A DNA stretch of 64,000 nucleotides. It comes from Methyloradius palustris (GTDB taxonomy: Bacteria; Pseudomonadota; Gammaproteobacteria; Burkholderiales; Methylophilaceae). The notes under the pieces were generated by a model, which made no database searches, had not been told where the DNA came from, and saw only the letters and a program-made list of their open reading frames with translations. Location: assembly GCF_019703875.1 (NCBI RefSeq), contig NZ_AP024110.1, forward strand, positions 2,356,001-2,420,000, read 5' to 3'. Every line of letters begins with the position of its first letter. Position 1 is the first letter of the stretch. Below are positions 27,640 to 34,747 of the stretch, in pieces. Position numbers and translations under genes: made by a program.

Positions 27640-27643
27640 AAAT

Positions 27644-27862
27644 ATGCTGCCATCCTCAGCCACCAACTCAATTGAGTTTGTCACAACTACAATCATTACC
27701 TTTCTTGTAATCACTGTAGCGTTCTCTTTTGTTGGTCTGTTATTGGGTCGGGCATTGGGTGCAAAATCAAAGTTTAAGCGTGTAGCTATCTTCAATTTAT
27801 TTACGTTTTGCGGTCTGTGTTTAGGGGCGTTTTATGCCATGTCAAAACTTAAAGGTGGGTAG
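27644..27862 (+). CDS. Cassette 1: small membrane protein, unknown
   Basis: 72 residues with two predicted membrane helices (about 14-36, TTIITFLVITVAFSFVGLLL, and 48-66, AIFNLFTFCGLCLGAFYAM). The loop between them is basic. It is the first ORF of the cassette array, starting four bases after the recombination core and ending 15 bases before attC1. No family recognised. Small two-helix proteins are frequent in cassettes; the function cannot be told. Confidence 0.7.
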   Translation: MLPSSATNSIEFVTTTIITFLVITVAFSFVGLLLGRALGAKSKFKRVAIFNLFTFCGLCLGAFYAMSKLKGG

Positions 27863-27877
27863 TTTGGCTGTAGTTTT

Positions 27878-27937
27878 CCCTAACCCATCATTCAAGCAGG
27901 ACGCGCTGACGCGCGCCTCTTAATTCAAACGTTAGGT
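27878..27937 (+). repeat. attC1 recombination site
   Basis: 60 bp from CCCTAAC to GTTAGGT. The inner arms CATTCAAGC and TTAATTCAAACG are shared with the other four sites. The central loop (ACGCGCTGACGCGCGCC) is unique to this copy and self-complementary. It ends cassette 1. Confidence 0.88.
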
Positions 27938-27947
27938 GTTTCAAAAC

Positions 27948-28271
27948 ATGTCATCTTCATATCTTACGAAACGCTGGGGTGAAAGTATTCAAAACCCAGA
28001 GTATCAAGAGCTAGTCGCGGCTCTCAATGAACTAGATAAACCAGATGCAGAACATCCCGATTGCTGGCTAAATACTGAAGATGGCTGGTCTATTTCAGTT
28101 TTTGAAAACGGTCTAACAATCTTTGAAAATATTGAAACAGGCGAGGGTCCTTGGCATATGCGCTCAATTTCAAAAACTAGCGCACTTGAGCTATGGCAAT
28201 TACTCCAATCAAACGACATTTCCGCACTGCAAAACAAACCTTGGGTCGTAGGCTATGGCAACAACACCTAA
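27948..28271 (+). CDS. Cassette 2: small soluble protein, unknown
   Basis: About 107 residues, acidic, no signal or membrane segment. The sequence opens MSSSYLTKRWGESIQNPEYQ and has an aromatic-rich core (ENGLTIFENIETGEGPWHM). The stop codon lies within the left core of attC2. ATG 27948 is chosen; an in-frame GTG at 27936 inside the attC1 core would add four residues. No family is recognised; the compact acidic layout recalls immunity-like proteins, but this is only an impression. Confidence 0.7.
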   Translation: MSSSYLTKRWGESIQNPEYQELVAALNELDKPDAEHPDCWLNTEDGWSISVFENGLTIFENIETGEGPWHMRSISKTSALELWQLLQSNDISALQNKPWVVGYGNNT

Positions 28272-28325
28272 CCCATCATTCAAGCGGGACACGCTAAAGC
28301 GTGCCCCTTAATTCAAACGTTAGCC
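28266..28325 (+). repeat. attC2 recombination site
   Basis: 60 bp, ACCTAAC to GTTAGCC. The loop hairpin ACACGCTAAAGCGTG lies between the conserved arms. It is identical to attC4 over the whole interior. The stop codon of cassette 2's ORF uses its first bases. Confidence 0.92.
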
Positions 28326-28328
28326 CTC

Positions 28329-28745
28329 ATGAAAACCACATTAGCTTTTGCCATCTTGTTTTTCATATCACAGGCTTTCGCTCAGCAACCTACTTCTGAG
28401 TTTCCAGCCTCGGCAAGCGCATTTCTGGCGCAAGAGCTTCCTCAAATGGAGGCCGCTGTTACAGCAAAAGATCGTAACTATTTCAGTGGCGGCCTTGAAA
28501 GAATGCAAACCTTTTTAAATTCTTGGGGGCTTAATTCGCCGTCATCTCTAGCACTTGATACTTACCCTGCATGCACTGAGGCGGTAAGTGATTTTTTAAT
28601 TGCTGGTTTATGCAAAATCTCACCGCCAGGCACAATTTGCGAGCCAGACACATTTTTGCCTAAAGTGGCTGCCAATATTGCTGCGTGTAATGAGTTGGCA
28701 GGGCTAACCCATCATTCAAGCGGGACGCCTAACGGCGCCCCTTAA
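28329..28745 (+). CDS. Cassette 3: secreted protein, unknown
   Basis: 138 residues with a clear signal peptide (MKTTLAFAILFFISQAFA, cleavage before QQPT). The mature part has four cysteines (YPACTEA, GLCKI, TICEPD and AACNELA) that could form two disulfides. The start is three bases after attC2. The reading frame runs into attC3, so the last dozen or so residues are encoded by the recombination site. No family recognised; the localisation is probably periplasmic. Confidence 0.75.
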   Translation: MKTTLAFAILFFISQAFAQQPTSEFPASASAFLAQELPQMEAAVTAKDRNYFSGGLERMQTFLNSWGLNSPSSLALDTYPACTEAVSDFLIAGLCKISPPGTICEPDTFLPKVAANIAACNELAGLTHHSSGTPNGAP

Positions 28746-28759
28746 TTCAAACGTTAGCC
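28702..28759 (+). repeat. attC3 recombination site
   Basis: 58 bp, GGCTAAC to GTTAGCC. The central loop is the shorter GCCTAACGGC type shared with attC5. It overlaps the 3' end of the ORF of cassette 3. Confidence 0.92.
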
Positions 28760-28781
28760 CTTTCAATAAGAAATTGAAGCA

Positions 28782-29213
28782 ATGACCGAAGTTATTGGAA
28801 TCGATCACATTTATATTGCAGTTAGCGACCTTGAGCGCTCAGAGGTATTTTACGACCTAGTTTTATTGGGTATTTTAGACTTTCGCAAGAACAAATTTTC
28901 ATTAGGTGGTGACCCACATATTCAGTACTTTAATCGTCATTTTGGTTATGTTCTTCGCCCTACGCATAGTGATTCCACCCACAACTCTTATGCTTCAGGT
29001 CTTCACCATTTGTGCTTCCGAGTTAATTCTGCACTTGACGTTAAAACCATAGCCACCCAGCTAGGAACTGCTGGAGTAGAAGCATCACAGCCAAAATTGC
29101 ACATTGAGTACGCCCCCGATTACTGGGCAACTCACTTTACTGACCCCGATGGTATTCGCCTTGAAATAACCAATTACAGGCTGGAACGGAGAGAGCGTCA
29201 TGATAATTGGTAA
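28782..29213 (+). CDS. Cassette 4: VOC (glyoxalase/bleomycin-resistance-like) protein
   Basis: 143-residue vicinal-oxygen-chelate domain. EVIGIDHIYIAVSDLERSEVFYDLVL carries the first metal His, GLHHLCFRV the second, and FTDPDGIRLEITN the metal Glu. It is cytoplasmic. VOC proteins in cassettes are often linked to detoxification or antibiotic resistance, but the substrate is unknown. It starts 22 bases after attC3 and stops seven bases before attC4. Confidence 0.82.
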   Translation: MTEVIGIDHIYIAVSDLERSEVFYDLVLLGILDFRKNKFSLGGDPHIQYFNRHFGYVLRPTHSDSTHNSYASGLHHLCFRVNSALDVKTIATQLGTAGVEASQPKLHIEYAPDYWATHFTDPDGIRLEITNYRLERRERHDNW

Positions 29214-29219
29214 CTTAAG

Positions 29220-29279
29220 GGCTAACCCATCATTCAAGCGGGACACGCTAAAGCGTGCCCCTTAATTCAAACGTTAGGC
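29220..29279 (+). repeat. attC4 recombination site
   Basis: 60 bp, GGCTAAC to GTTAGGC. The interior is identical to attC2, including the loop hairpin. It ends cassette 4 (VOC protein). Confidence 0.92.
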
Positions 29280-29282
29280 ACT

Positions 29283-29621
29283 ATGGAAACTTCCGCTATC
29301 CAATCCATCAAGCTAGCTATAGTTGCTGCTACGGGGCTATCTAAAGATGCTCTTCACATCTATGTTGGCCTTGCTGTATTTCTTGTGGCAGCAATTGTTT
29401 TACGCAAGCCACTTCGTTCTTATGTCCCATGGCTTGTGGTTGTTTGTGTAGCCATCACAGGAGAATTGCTCGATATGCGTGATGACATCGCTAGCCTCGG
29501 GTATTGGCGTTGGGGTGCAAGTTTACACGACATACTCAATACCCTTTTCTGGCCAAGCGTATTTTTGCTACTCGCCAAATTTGGCATTTTCTTTCATGCT
29601 TCAAGTGACCGTAATGCCTAA
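29283..29621 (+). CDS. Cassette 5: membrane protein, unknown
   Basis: 112 residues with three hydrophobic helices (about 24-40, 46-62 and 85-105). An acidic loop GELLDMRDDIASLGYWRWG precedes the last helix and might contact the periplasm or a partner. The ATG is three bases after attC4 and the stop lies in attC5. No named family recognised; related three-helix proteins of unknown role occur in other cassette arrays, as far as the general layout goes. Confidence 0.7.
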   Translation: METSAIQSIKLAIVAATGLSKDALHIYVGLAVFLVAAIVLRKPLRSYVPWLVVVCVAITGELLDMRDDIASLGYWRWGASLHDILNTLFWPSVFLLLAKFGIFFHASSDRNA

Positions 29622-29673
29622 CCTATCATTCAAGCGGGACGCCTAACGGCGGTACTTAATTCAAACGTTAGGT
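29616..29673 (+). repeat. attC5 recombination site
   Basis: 58 bp, GCCTAAC to GTTAGGT. Same short loop as attC3, with two substitutions on the right arm (GGTACTTAATTC). It is the last site; the array stops about 25 bases before the convergent GGDEF gene ends. Confidence 0.9.
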
Positions 29674-29699
29674 GACACAAATGCCAATGGTGCCCCCTA

Positions 29700-31175
29700 T
29701 CAATACTCTGCAGCTACGACTTGATTTCTCCCTTGTCCTTTTGCCATATATAAAGCCTCATCCGCAGCTTTAACTAATGTGGATGGTTTTAGTGTGTTTT
29801 CTGGAATCATTGACGCCACACCAATACTCACTGTCACATAACCATAACTAGATAACGCATGTAGCAACCCAGCAACCTGAAATGCATCACAAATTTTCTG
29901 CCCTATCGCATATGCCTGAGTTGCATCAGTATTCGGCGCAATAATAACGAACTCCTCTCCTCCGTAGCGTGCCAGCAAATCACTACCCCGAGATATAACA
30001 GAGGATAGAATGCCAGCGACACGGCGCAAGCACTCATCACCCTCTTGATGACCATAATGATCGTTATAGTTCTTGAACCAGTCTATATCAATGATTGCCA
30101 GGGATAGCGGTTGAGAAGAGCGTATTGCGCGCGACCATTCACTTTGTAATTGCTCATCAAAGCGTCGACGGTTTGCAATGCCAGTCAGGCTATCTGTGGC
30201 ACTCAGCTCTTCAAGCTGTCGATTTACGGCTTTTAGCGCTTCTGTCCGCTCTGCTACCCGAATTTCTAGATTATGTTTGTGATCTCGAATATGGGCCATC
30301 AAGGTCGCAAGTCCCATACTGGCGATGCTGAGGGTAAAAATGAACTCTTGCTCATGCAAAATAGTAAGGGCCATGGGTAAATCCCCAAAGGGTTTTTCTC
30401 CGTGTGAGATCAATAAGGCAATGGAGAATGACACGATACATATGCCGATAGCTGTCCATTTTAGATTCGTGCGAGCAGCTAGGTACAACATTGAAGGCAA
30501 TAGAAGCGTTGGTGTGATGAAGACACCCCATACTTTTGCATTGCTCGCCGAGAAAATCAAACCTGCCAAACCTGCCGAAATGATAAAGACTATCAAATCG
30601 ACACGCTGAAAAGGCTGAATTATTTGTTTTTTTGGATATAAAAAGGCTAGCAGCATAGGCGTTAGGATCATTAATCCTAGCGCATCTCCGAACCACCAGA
30701 CCTGCACGATGGATAAATAATTGTCTGTGGTTGCATCAAAATACTTAATTATCGCAGCACCAATTAGCCCGCCAAACAGAGAGCCAATTAATGGGCCAGC
30801 AACAGAGAATTGAACAACATCACGTAAATCATTCAATTTCCTTGAGACACCACTTTCCCGCATGATTAAATAAGCAATTGTGACTTCAATAATATTAGCG
30901 ACTCCTAAAATTATTGATTCATGCCAAGGGAACCGGGGGAAGTCGCCTGCGATTTCAGACAACATGACTAGTAGCATAAAAAGCCAATATCGCTGACCGC
31001 GGTAGTAAAGCAGAGTTGCCAAGGTGAAAGCATTTGGCAACCACAGAATCGTCACTCCCTCCTGCGAAGTTGCCAATGCAAGGCTTACTTTTGCACTCAA
31101 ACAAAAGGCCAAGGGTAATAATATATAGCTCAGTAAACCTGGGCGCGGCACTTGTTCAAACGACTTCATTTGCAT
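29700..31175 (-). CDS. MASE1-GGDEF diguanylate cyclase
   Basis: Membrane-bound cyclase making c-di-GMP. The first 300 residues hold eight or so helices of MASE1 type (EGVTILWLPNAFTLATLLYYRG). A short coiled coil (HKHNLEIRVAERTEALKAVN) leads to the GGDEF domain (about 330-490). Its signature is YGGEEF (GGEEF), with metal Asp in DIDWFKNYND and DSLTGIANRRRF as the opening. No RxxD inhibitory site is obvious upstream of GGEEF. Either ATG 31175 or 31169 may start. 491 residues. Confidence 0.92.
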   Translation of the reverse strand: MQMKSFEQVPRPGLLSYILLPLAFCLSAKVSLALATSQEGVTILWLPNAFTLATLLYYRGQRYWLFMLLVMLSEIAGDFPRFPWHESIILGVANIIEVTIAYLIMRESGVSRKLNDLRDVVQFSVAGPLIGSLFGGLIGAAIIKYFDATTDNYLSIVQVWWFGDALGLMILTPMLLAFLYPKKQIIQPFQRVDLIVFIISAGLAGLIFSASNAKVWGVFITPTLLLPSMLYLAARTNLKWTAIGICIVSFSIALLISHGEKPFGDLPMALTILHEQEFIFTLSIASMGLATLMAHIRDHKHNLEIRVAERTEALKAVNRQLEELSATDSLTGIANRRRFDEQLQSEWSRAIRSSQPLSLAIIDIDWFKNYNDHYGHQEGDECLRRVAGILSSVISRGSDLLARYGGEEFVIIAPNTDATQAYAIGQKICDAFQVAGLLHALSSYGYVTVSIGVASMIPENTLKPSTLVKAADEALYMAKGQGRNQVVAAEY

Positions 31176-31499
31176 TCTGACTTCAATAGTTGATTAAGCC
31201 AATCCAGCATCCCTATTGAAATACATAATATTCTTCAGGTACTAAATCCAGCGATATCCACAGACACTTTATATTTAACGTGTTTTGAGAGTAAATCTTT
31301 AGGATTGTTAGTAAGTGATAATGCATTTAGAACAACGACTGCTGATTGACATCGGCATAAATAAGAATTTATTATTGAACTGTGATTTATATCGCCGTAA
31401 GCGTTTACGTTAATCAACGCGCCAACCGATCCGGACTTGTCCGGGCATTGCCTTTTGGGCTGGCGCCTTGCTTGACCGGTAAACTTTATGGAGTAAAAA
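31176..31499. other. Non-coding region ahead of a DUF2798 pseudogene
   Basis: No credible ORF. The left 200 bases are AT-rich and hold the promoters of the GGDEF gene. The right part (31396-31466) contains three short hairpins: CGTAA/TTACG, CCGGAC/GTCCGG and an outer GCGCCA/TGGCGC pair. Together they make a compact GC-rich leader before the DUF2798 start. Whether it is regulatory is unknown. Confidence 0.4.
31419..31466 (+). promoter_or_regulatory. Structured leader with nested hairpins
   Basis: GCGCCA (31419-31424) pairs with TGGCGC (31461-31466) and encloses CCGGAC-TT-GTCCGG (31431-31444). It lies about 35 bases before the DUF2798 start codon. It does not match a riboswitch class that I recognise. 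Confidence 0.3.
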
Positions 31500-31764
31500 A
31501 TGACATCAAGAAACAACAATTCTCGGAAATTTCAAAAAATCCCAGCAAGATATGCCAGCATCGTAATGCCACTAAATACTGTCGATCATCATGACTTTCG
31601 TCGTGTCGTTTATTAGTACTTTACGTAGTATCGGATTAACTAATCATCTTTTCCATATTTGGATGGGTGCATGGGCTTTATCATGGGCAATTGCTTTTCC
31701 GACTTTACTAATGGTATTGCCATTAGTAAAAAAGACAACCCAAGCACTCGTAAAACCTCGGTAA
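31500..31764 (+). pseudogene. DUF2798 small membrane protein, frameshifted
   Basis: The first frame reads MTSRNNNSRKFQKIPARYAS then IVMPL. One extra A in the run at 31574-31576 shifts it to a premature stop. In the next frame the family resumes: ILSIIMTFVVSFISTL, then WMGAWALSWAIAFPTLLMVLPLV and KPR. Together they give an 87-residue two-helix DUF2798 protein. GGAG lies before the ATG. A single-base insertion in a homopolymer could be a sequencing error, so the gene may be intact in the cell. Confidence 0.8.
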
Positions 31765-31794
31765 TCTTTAACTAATAGGTTATCTACCAATCAT

Positions 31795-31821
31795 AAGGGA
31801 CTCGCTAAAGCGTGCCCCTTA
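31795..31821. repeat. attC-like hairpin remnant or terminator
   Basis: AAGGGACTCGCTAAAGCG then TGCCCCTTA is an imperfect palindrome. Its CGCTAAAGCGTGCCCCTTA stretch is identical to the loop and right arm of attC2 and attC4, while the outer cores are not recognisable. It lies between convergent genes and could simply serve as their terminator. Confidence 0.5.
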
Positions 31822-31826
31822 TCTCA

Positions 31827-32153
31827 TCATTCTGGATATTCCACATTCTTTAACTCCGCTACGTTCTGTTCTAGCTGATGCATGAGCTGGTCAATATGGG
31901 CTAACTCATCTTGAAGCAGTTTTATTAGCCTCGTATAATCTGGGCCAGCCTTGATATCTGCTTGCAATGTATGTTTTACAAGGGGGATGTCTCCAAGTAA
32001 ACGTACAAGATGATCACGTTGCTCAAGCAGGCTAAGGATTACAAAGTTTTGTCTAACAAATGCCGGACTGAGATCAACGCCAGTTGATCTCAGTTTCTGA
32101 AGCACAGCATTATTCATCGCCATACCTAAAGAGGCATAAAGATTGTTATCCAT
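31827..32153 (-). CDS. Unknown coiled-coil protein next to a chemoreceptor
   Basis: About 108 residues, helical, with no membrane segment. The C-terminal half (LIKLLQDELAHIDQLMHQLEQNV) is a likely coiled coil. The start at ATG 32153 is preceded by AGGA; a TTG at 32168 is also possible. It follows the chemoreceptor by about 30 bases on the same strand and is presumably co-transcribed. No family recognised. Confidence 0.65.
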   Translation of the reverse strand: MDNNLYASLGMAMNNAVLQKLRSTGVDLSPAFVRQNFVILSLLEQRDHLVRLLGDIPLVKHTLQADIKAGPDYTRLIKLLQDELAHIDQLMHQLEQNVAELKNVEYPE

Positions 32154-32185
32154 ATTATTCCTGCTCAATATAAAAACTCACTAGG

Positions 32186-34747
32186 TTAGAACTGCTCCCA
32201 ATCGTCATCACCATTGATAAGTTTTGGAATTGAGCGTTGTACAGAATGCGCTGGAATCACGCGGATACTACTTTTTCTAGTATCAGTCGATAGAGGCGCA
32301 TCGTTATTCAGTCTGAACAAATTGACCTTTGCCGTTAATACTTCAGCTTGCTCAAGCAATGATTCAGCAGCGGCTGCCGCTTGTTCGACCAATGCCGCGT
32401 TTTGTTGAGTGACCTGATCCATTTGCGTCACAGCCGTATTTACTTGATCAATCCCCGTGCTTTGTTCTGAAGAAGCTGCAGCAATATCACCCATGATTGC
32501 GGTTACGCGTTCCACGGAGGTCACAATTTCCCCCATCGTAATACCGGCTTCTTCGACTAGTTGAGTGCCACTTGTGACTTTCGCTACAGAGTCCGAGATT
32601 AGATCCTTGATCTCTTTTGCAGCAGCAGCAGAGCGTTGGGCTAGGTTTCGTACCTCGGCTGCCACGACAGCGAATCCACGACCTTGCTCTCCAGCCCTTG
32701 CCGCCTCGACTGCTGCATTCAATGCCAGAATATTGGTTTGAAAAGCAATGCCATCAATGACGCTGATGATGTCTTCTATCTTGCGAGAGCTTGCGCTGAT
32801 ATCTGACATCGTAGTCACCACATCACTCACAACCTTCCCACCCTTGTTGGCAACATCAGAAGCTTCTGCTGCGAGGCGGTTTGCCTGTTTTGCATTATCC
32901 GAATTACGTTTAACCGTAGAAGCTAGTTCTTCCATGCTGGCAGCGGTTTCTTCAAGGGAAGAGGCCTGTTCTTCGGTTCTCTGAGACAAGTCGTTGTTGC
33001 CTGTCGAAATGTCGCTTGCTGCGCCTGTGATTGTTCCACTGGCTTCTTTGATTTGCGTAATCACTTCTGACATATTTTCAATAAGGGAGTTAATGCCTTC
33101 ACATAAACCAGCAATCTCCCCAGTCTTACCATTGAGTGGGATACGCTTAGTCAGGTCATTACTTTTAGCAGCACTAACGACAATCTGACTTTCTGCAACG
33201 GCATCCGCCAGCGCTTTGGAAGCATTGATCTGCGCTGTCACATCGGTTGCATACTTAACCACTTTGAAAGGTTTGCCATTTAAATCAAAGATAGGGTTGT
33301 AACTTGCCTGAATCCATACTTCGCACCCACTTTTTCCGACTCGTTTATAGACCCCAGCATCATATTCACCACGATTCAGTTTTTCCCAGAATTGTTTATA
33401 TTCAGTAGTAGTGCGATGTGCTGGCTCGACAAATGTGCTGTGGTGCTGGCCTTGAGCTTCGGCTAGGGAATAGCCGAGAATATTTAGGAATGCGTCGTTC
33501 GATGTGAGGACTTTGCCATCCATCGAGAATTCAATCACGCCTTGGGATTTACTAATGGCCGCAATCTGGCCTTCGAAATCTGCATTCCTAAGACGCTCTT
33601 TGGTAACATCGGTAGCATACTTAACTACCTTATACGGTTTGCCATTCAAATCGAAGATCGGGTTGTAGCTGGCCTGAATCCAGACTTCGTGGCCACCTTT
33701 GCCTATGCGTTTGTAGATACCAGCATCATATTCGCCGCGATTAAGCTTCTCCCAGAACTGTTTGTATTCGGTACTAGTACAATAAGTCGGCTCTACAAAC
33801 TTGCTGTGATGCTGGCCTTGAGCTTCTTCGGCCGTATAGCCCAATACATTCAGGAAGGTATCATTGGCACAGATAACATTACCATCCATGGTAAATTCGA
33901 TGACACCTTGCGATTTACCGATAGCAGCAATCTGGCCTTCGTAATCTGCATTCTTAATGCGCTCAGCTGTTACATCCGTGGAGTATTTCACCACTTTGAA
34001 TGGCTTGCCATTCAAATCGAAGATCGGGTTGTAGCTGGCCTGAATCCAGACTTCGCGTCCACCTTTGCCTATGCGTTTGTAGATGCCAGCATCGTATTCG
34101 CCACGGTTGAGTTTCTCCCAGAATTGTTTGTACTCAGCGGTGCTGCGATATATCGGATCAACAAACTTGCTATGGTGCTCGCCCTTGGTTTCTTCTGAGC
34201 TATAGCCCAATAGATTGAGGAACGTATCGTTGGCTTGTATTACATGGCCTTCCATAGTGAACTCAATGACACCTTGCGATTTACCGATTGCGGCTATTTG
34301 ACTTTCATAATCTGAGTTTTTGATGCGTCCGGCTGTTACATCAGTGGCATATTTCACAATCTTGAATGGCTTGCCATGTAAATCAAAGATCGGGTTATAA
34401 CTGGCTTGTATCCAAACTTCACGATCATCTTTACCAATACGCTTATAGACACCTGTATCGAATTCACCGTGATTGAGTTTTTGCCAGAATTGCTGATATT
34501 CGTTGCTGCTACGGTAGCTTGGCTCTATGAACTGACTGTGAGGCTGGCCTTTGACTTCGGAGAGTGAGTATCCCAGGATGTTGAGAAAGGTGTCATTGGC
34601 TGTAATGACATTGCCTTCCATGGTAAATTCAATGACGCCTTGAGACTTACTGATGGCGGAGACCTGACCTCTTAGATTGGCCAATTCCTCATTAGATATT
34701 TTTGTCGATTTAGCAGAACCAAAAACTTTGTTTAACCCGCCGAACAT
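32186..34747 (-). CDS. Soluble methyl-accepting chemotaxis protein with four tandem PAS domains
   Basis: About 853 residues and no membrane segment. Four PAS/PAC units repeat every 122 residues (about 33-150, 155-272, 277-394 and 399-516), each with KSQGVIEF and EVWIQASYNPIFDL. A HAMP-like linker follows, and the signalling domain (about 580-800) has the hairpin tip ERAGEQGRGFAVVAAEVRNLAQ-type sequence (here ARAGEQGRGFAVVAAEVR). The C-terminus DDWEQF resembles the xWxxF CheR-binding pentapeptide. AAGGAG precedes ATG 34747. The PAS ligand (for example haem or flavin) is not readable. Confidence 0.92.
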   Translation of the reverse strand: MFGGLNKVFGSAKSTKISNEELANLRGQVSAISKSQGVIEFTMEGNVITANDTFLNILGYSLSEVKGQPHSQFIEPSYRSSNEYQQFWQKLNHGEFDTGVYKRIGKDDREVWIQASYNPIFDLHGKPFKIVKYATDVTAGRIKNSDYESQIAAIGKSQGVIEFTMEGHVIQANDTFLNLLGYSSEETKGEHHSKFVDPIYRSTAEYKQFWEKLNRGEYDAGIYKRIGKGGREVWIQASYNPIFDLNGKPFKVVKYSTDVTAERIKNADYEGQIAAIGKSQGVIEFTMDGNVICANDTFLNVLGYTAEEAQGQHHSKFVEPTYCTSTEYKQFWEKLNRGEYDAGIYKRIGKGGHEVWIQASYNPIFDLNGKPYKVVKYATDVTKERLRNADFEGQIAAISKSQGVIEFSMDGKVLTSNDAFLNILGYSLAEAQGQHHSTFVEPAHRTTTEYKQFWEKLNRGEYDAGVYKRVGKSGCEVWIQASYNPIFDLNGKPFKVVKYATDVTAQINASKALADAVAESQIVVSAAKSNDLTKRIPLNGKTGEIAGLCEGINSLIENMSEVITQIKEASGTITGAASDISTGNNDLSQRTEEQASSLEETAASMEELASTVKRNSDNAKQANRLAAEASDVANKGGKVVSDVVTTMSDISASSRKIEDIISVIDGIAFQTNILALNAAVEAARAGEQGRGFAVVAAEVRNLAQRSAAAAKEIKDLISDSVAKVTSGTQLVEEAGITMGEIVTSVERVTAIMGDIAAASSEQSTGIDQVNTAVTQMDQVTQQNAALVEQAAAAAESLLEQAEVLTAKVNLFRLNNDAPLSTDTRKSSIRVIPAHSVQRSIPKLINGDDDWEQF
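33190..34654 (-). repeat. Four tandem 366-bp PAS-coding repeats
   Basis: The four PAS units are similar at DNA level as well as protein level, most of all units two and three. They are exactly 122 codons apart. Such a repeat can expand or contract by recombination and may be collapsed in short-read assemblies. Confidence 0.8.

Larger units (their letters stand above)
27633..29673 (+). mobile_element. Integron gene-cassette array without integrase (CALIN type), five attC sites
   Basis: Five 58-60 bp elements with outer R''/R' cores (nYYTAAC ... GTTAGnn) recur at 27878, 28266, 28702, 29220 and 29616. Each follows a short plus-strand ORF. The inner parts CATTCAAGCGGGAC and TTAATTCAAACGTTAG match the layout of aadA-type attC sites. 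A single GTTAGGG core at 27633 opens the array. No integron integrase is encoded in the flanks (SoxYZ-like upstream, GGDEF downstream). The five cassettes are 297-513 bp long. The high similarity of the sites is like chromosomal arrays. The array is mobilisable in principle by an IntI acting in trans. Confidence 0.92.

Noticed and set aside
27878..29673. CRISPR array
   Set aside because: The repeats are 58-60 bp, 329-518 bp apart, with ORFs between them and recombination cores at the ends; this is an attC array.
31235..31519. 94-codon minus-strand ORF
   Set aside because: Crosses the structured leader and start of the DUF2798 pseudogene; no start signal or homology recognised.
33542..34198. 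218-codon plus-strand ORF with repeats
   Set aside because: Antisense shadow of the PAS repeats of the chemoreceptor.
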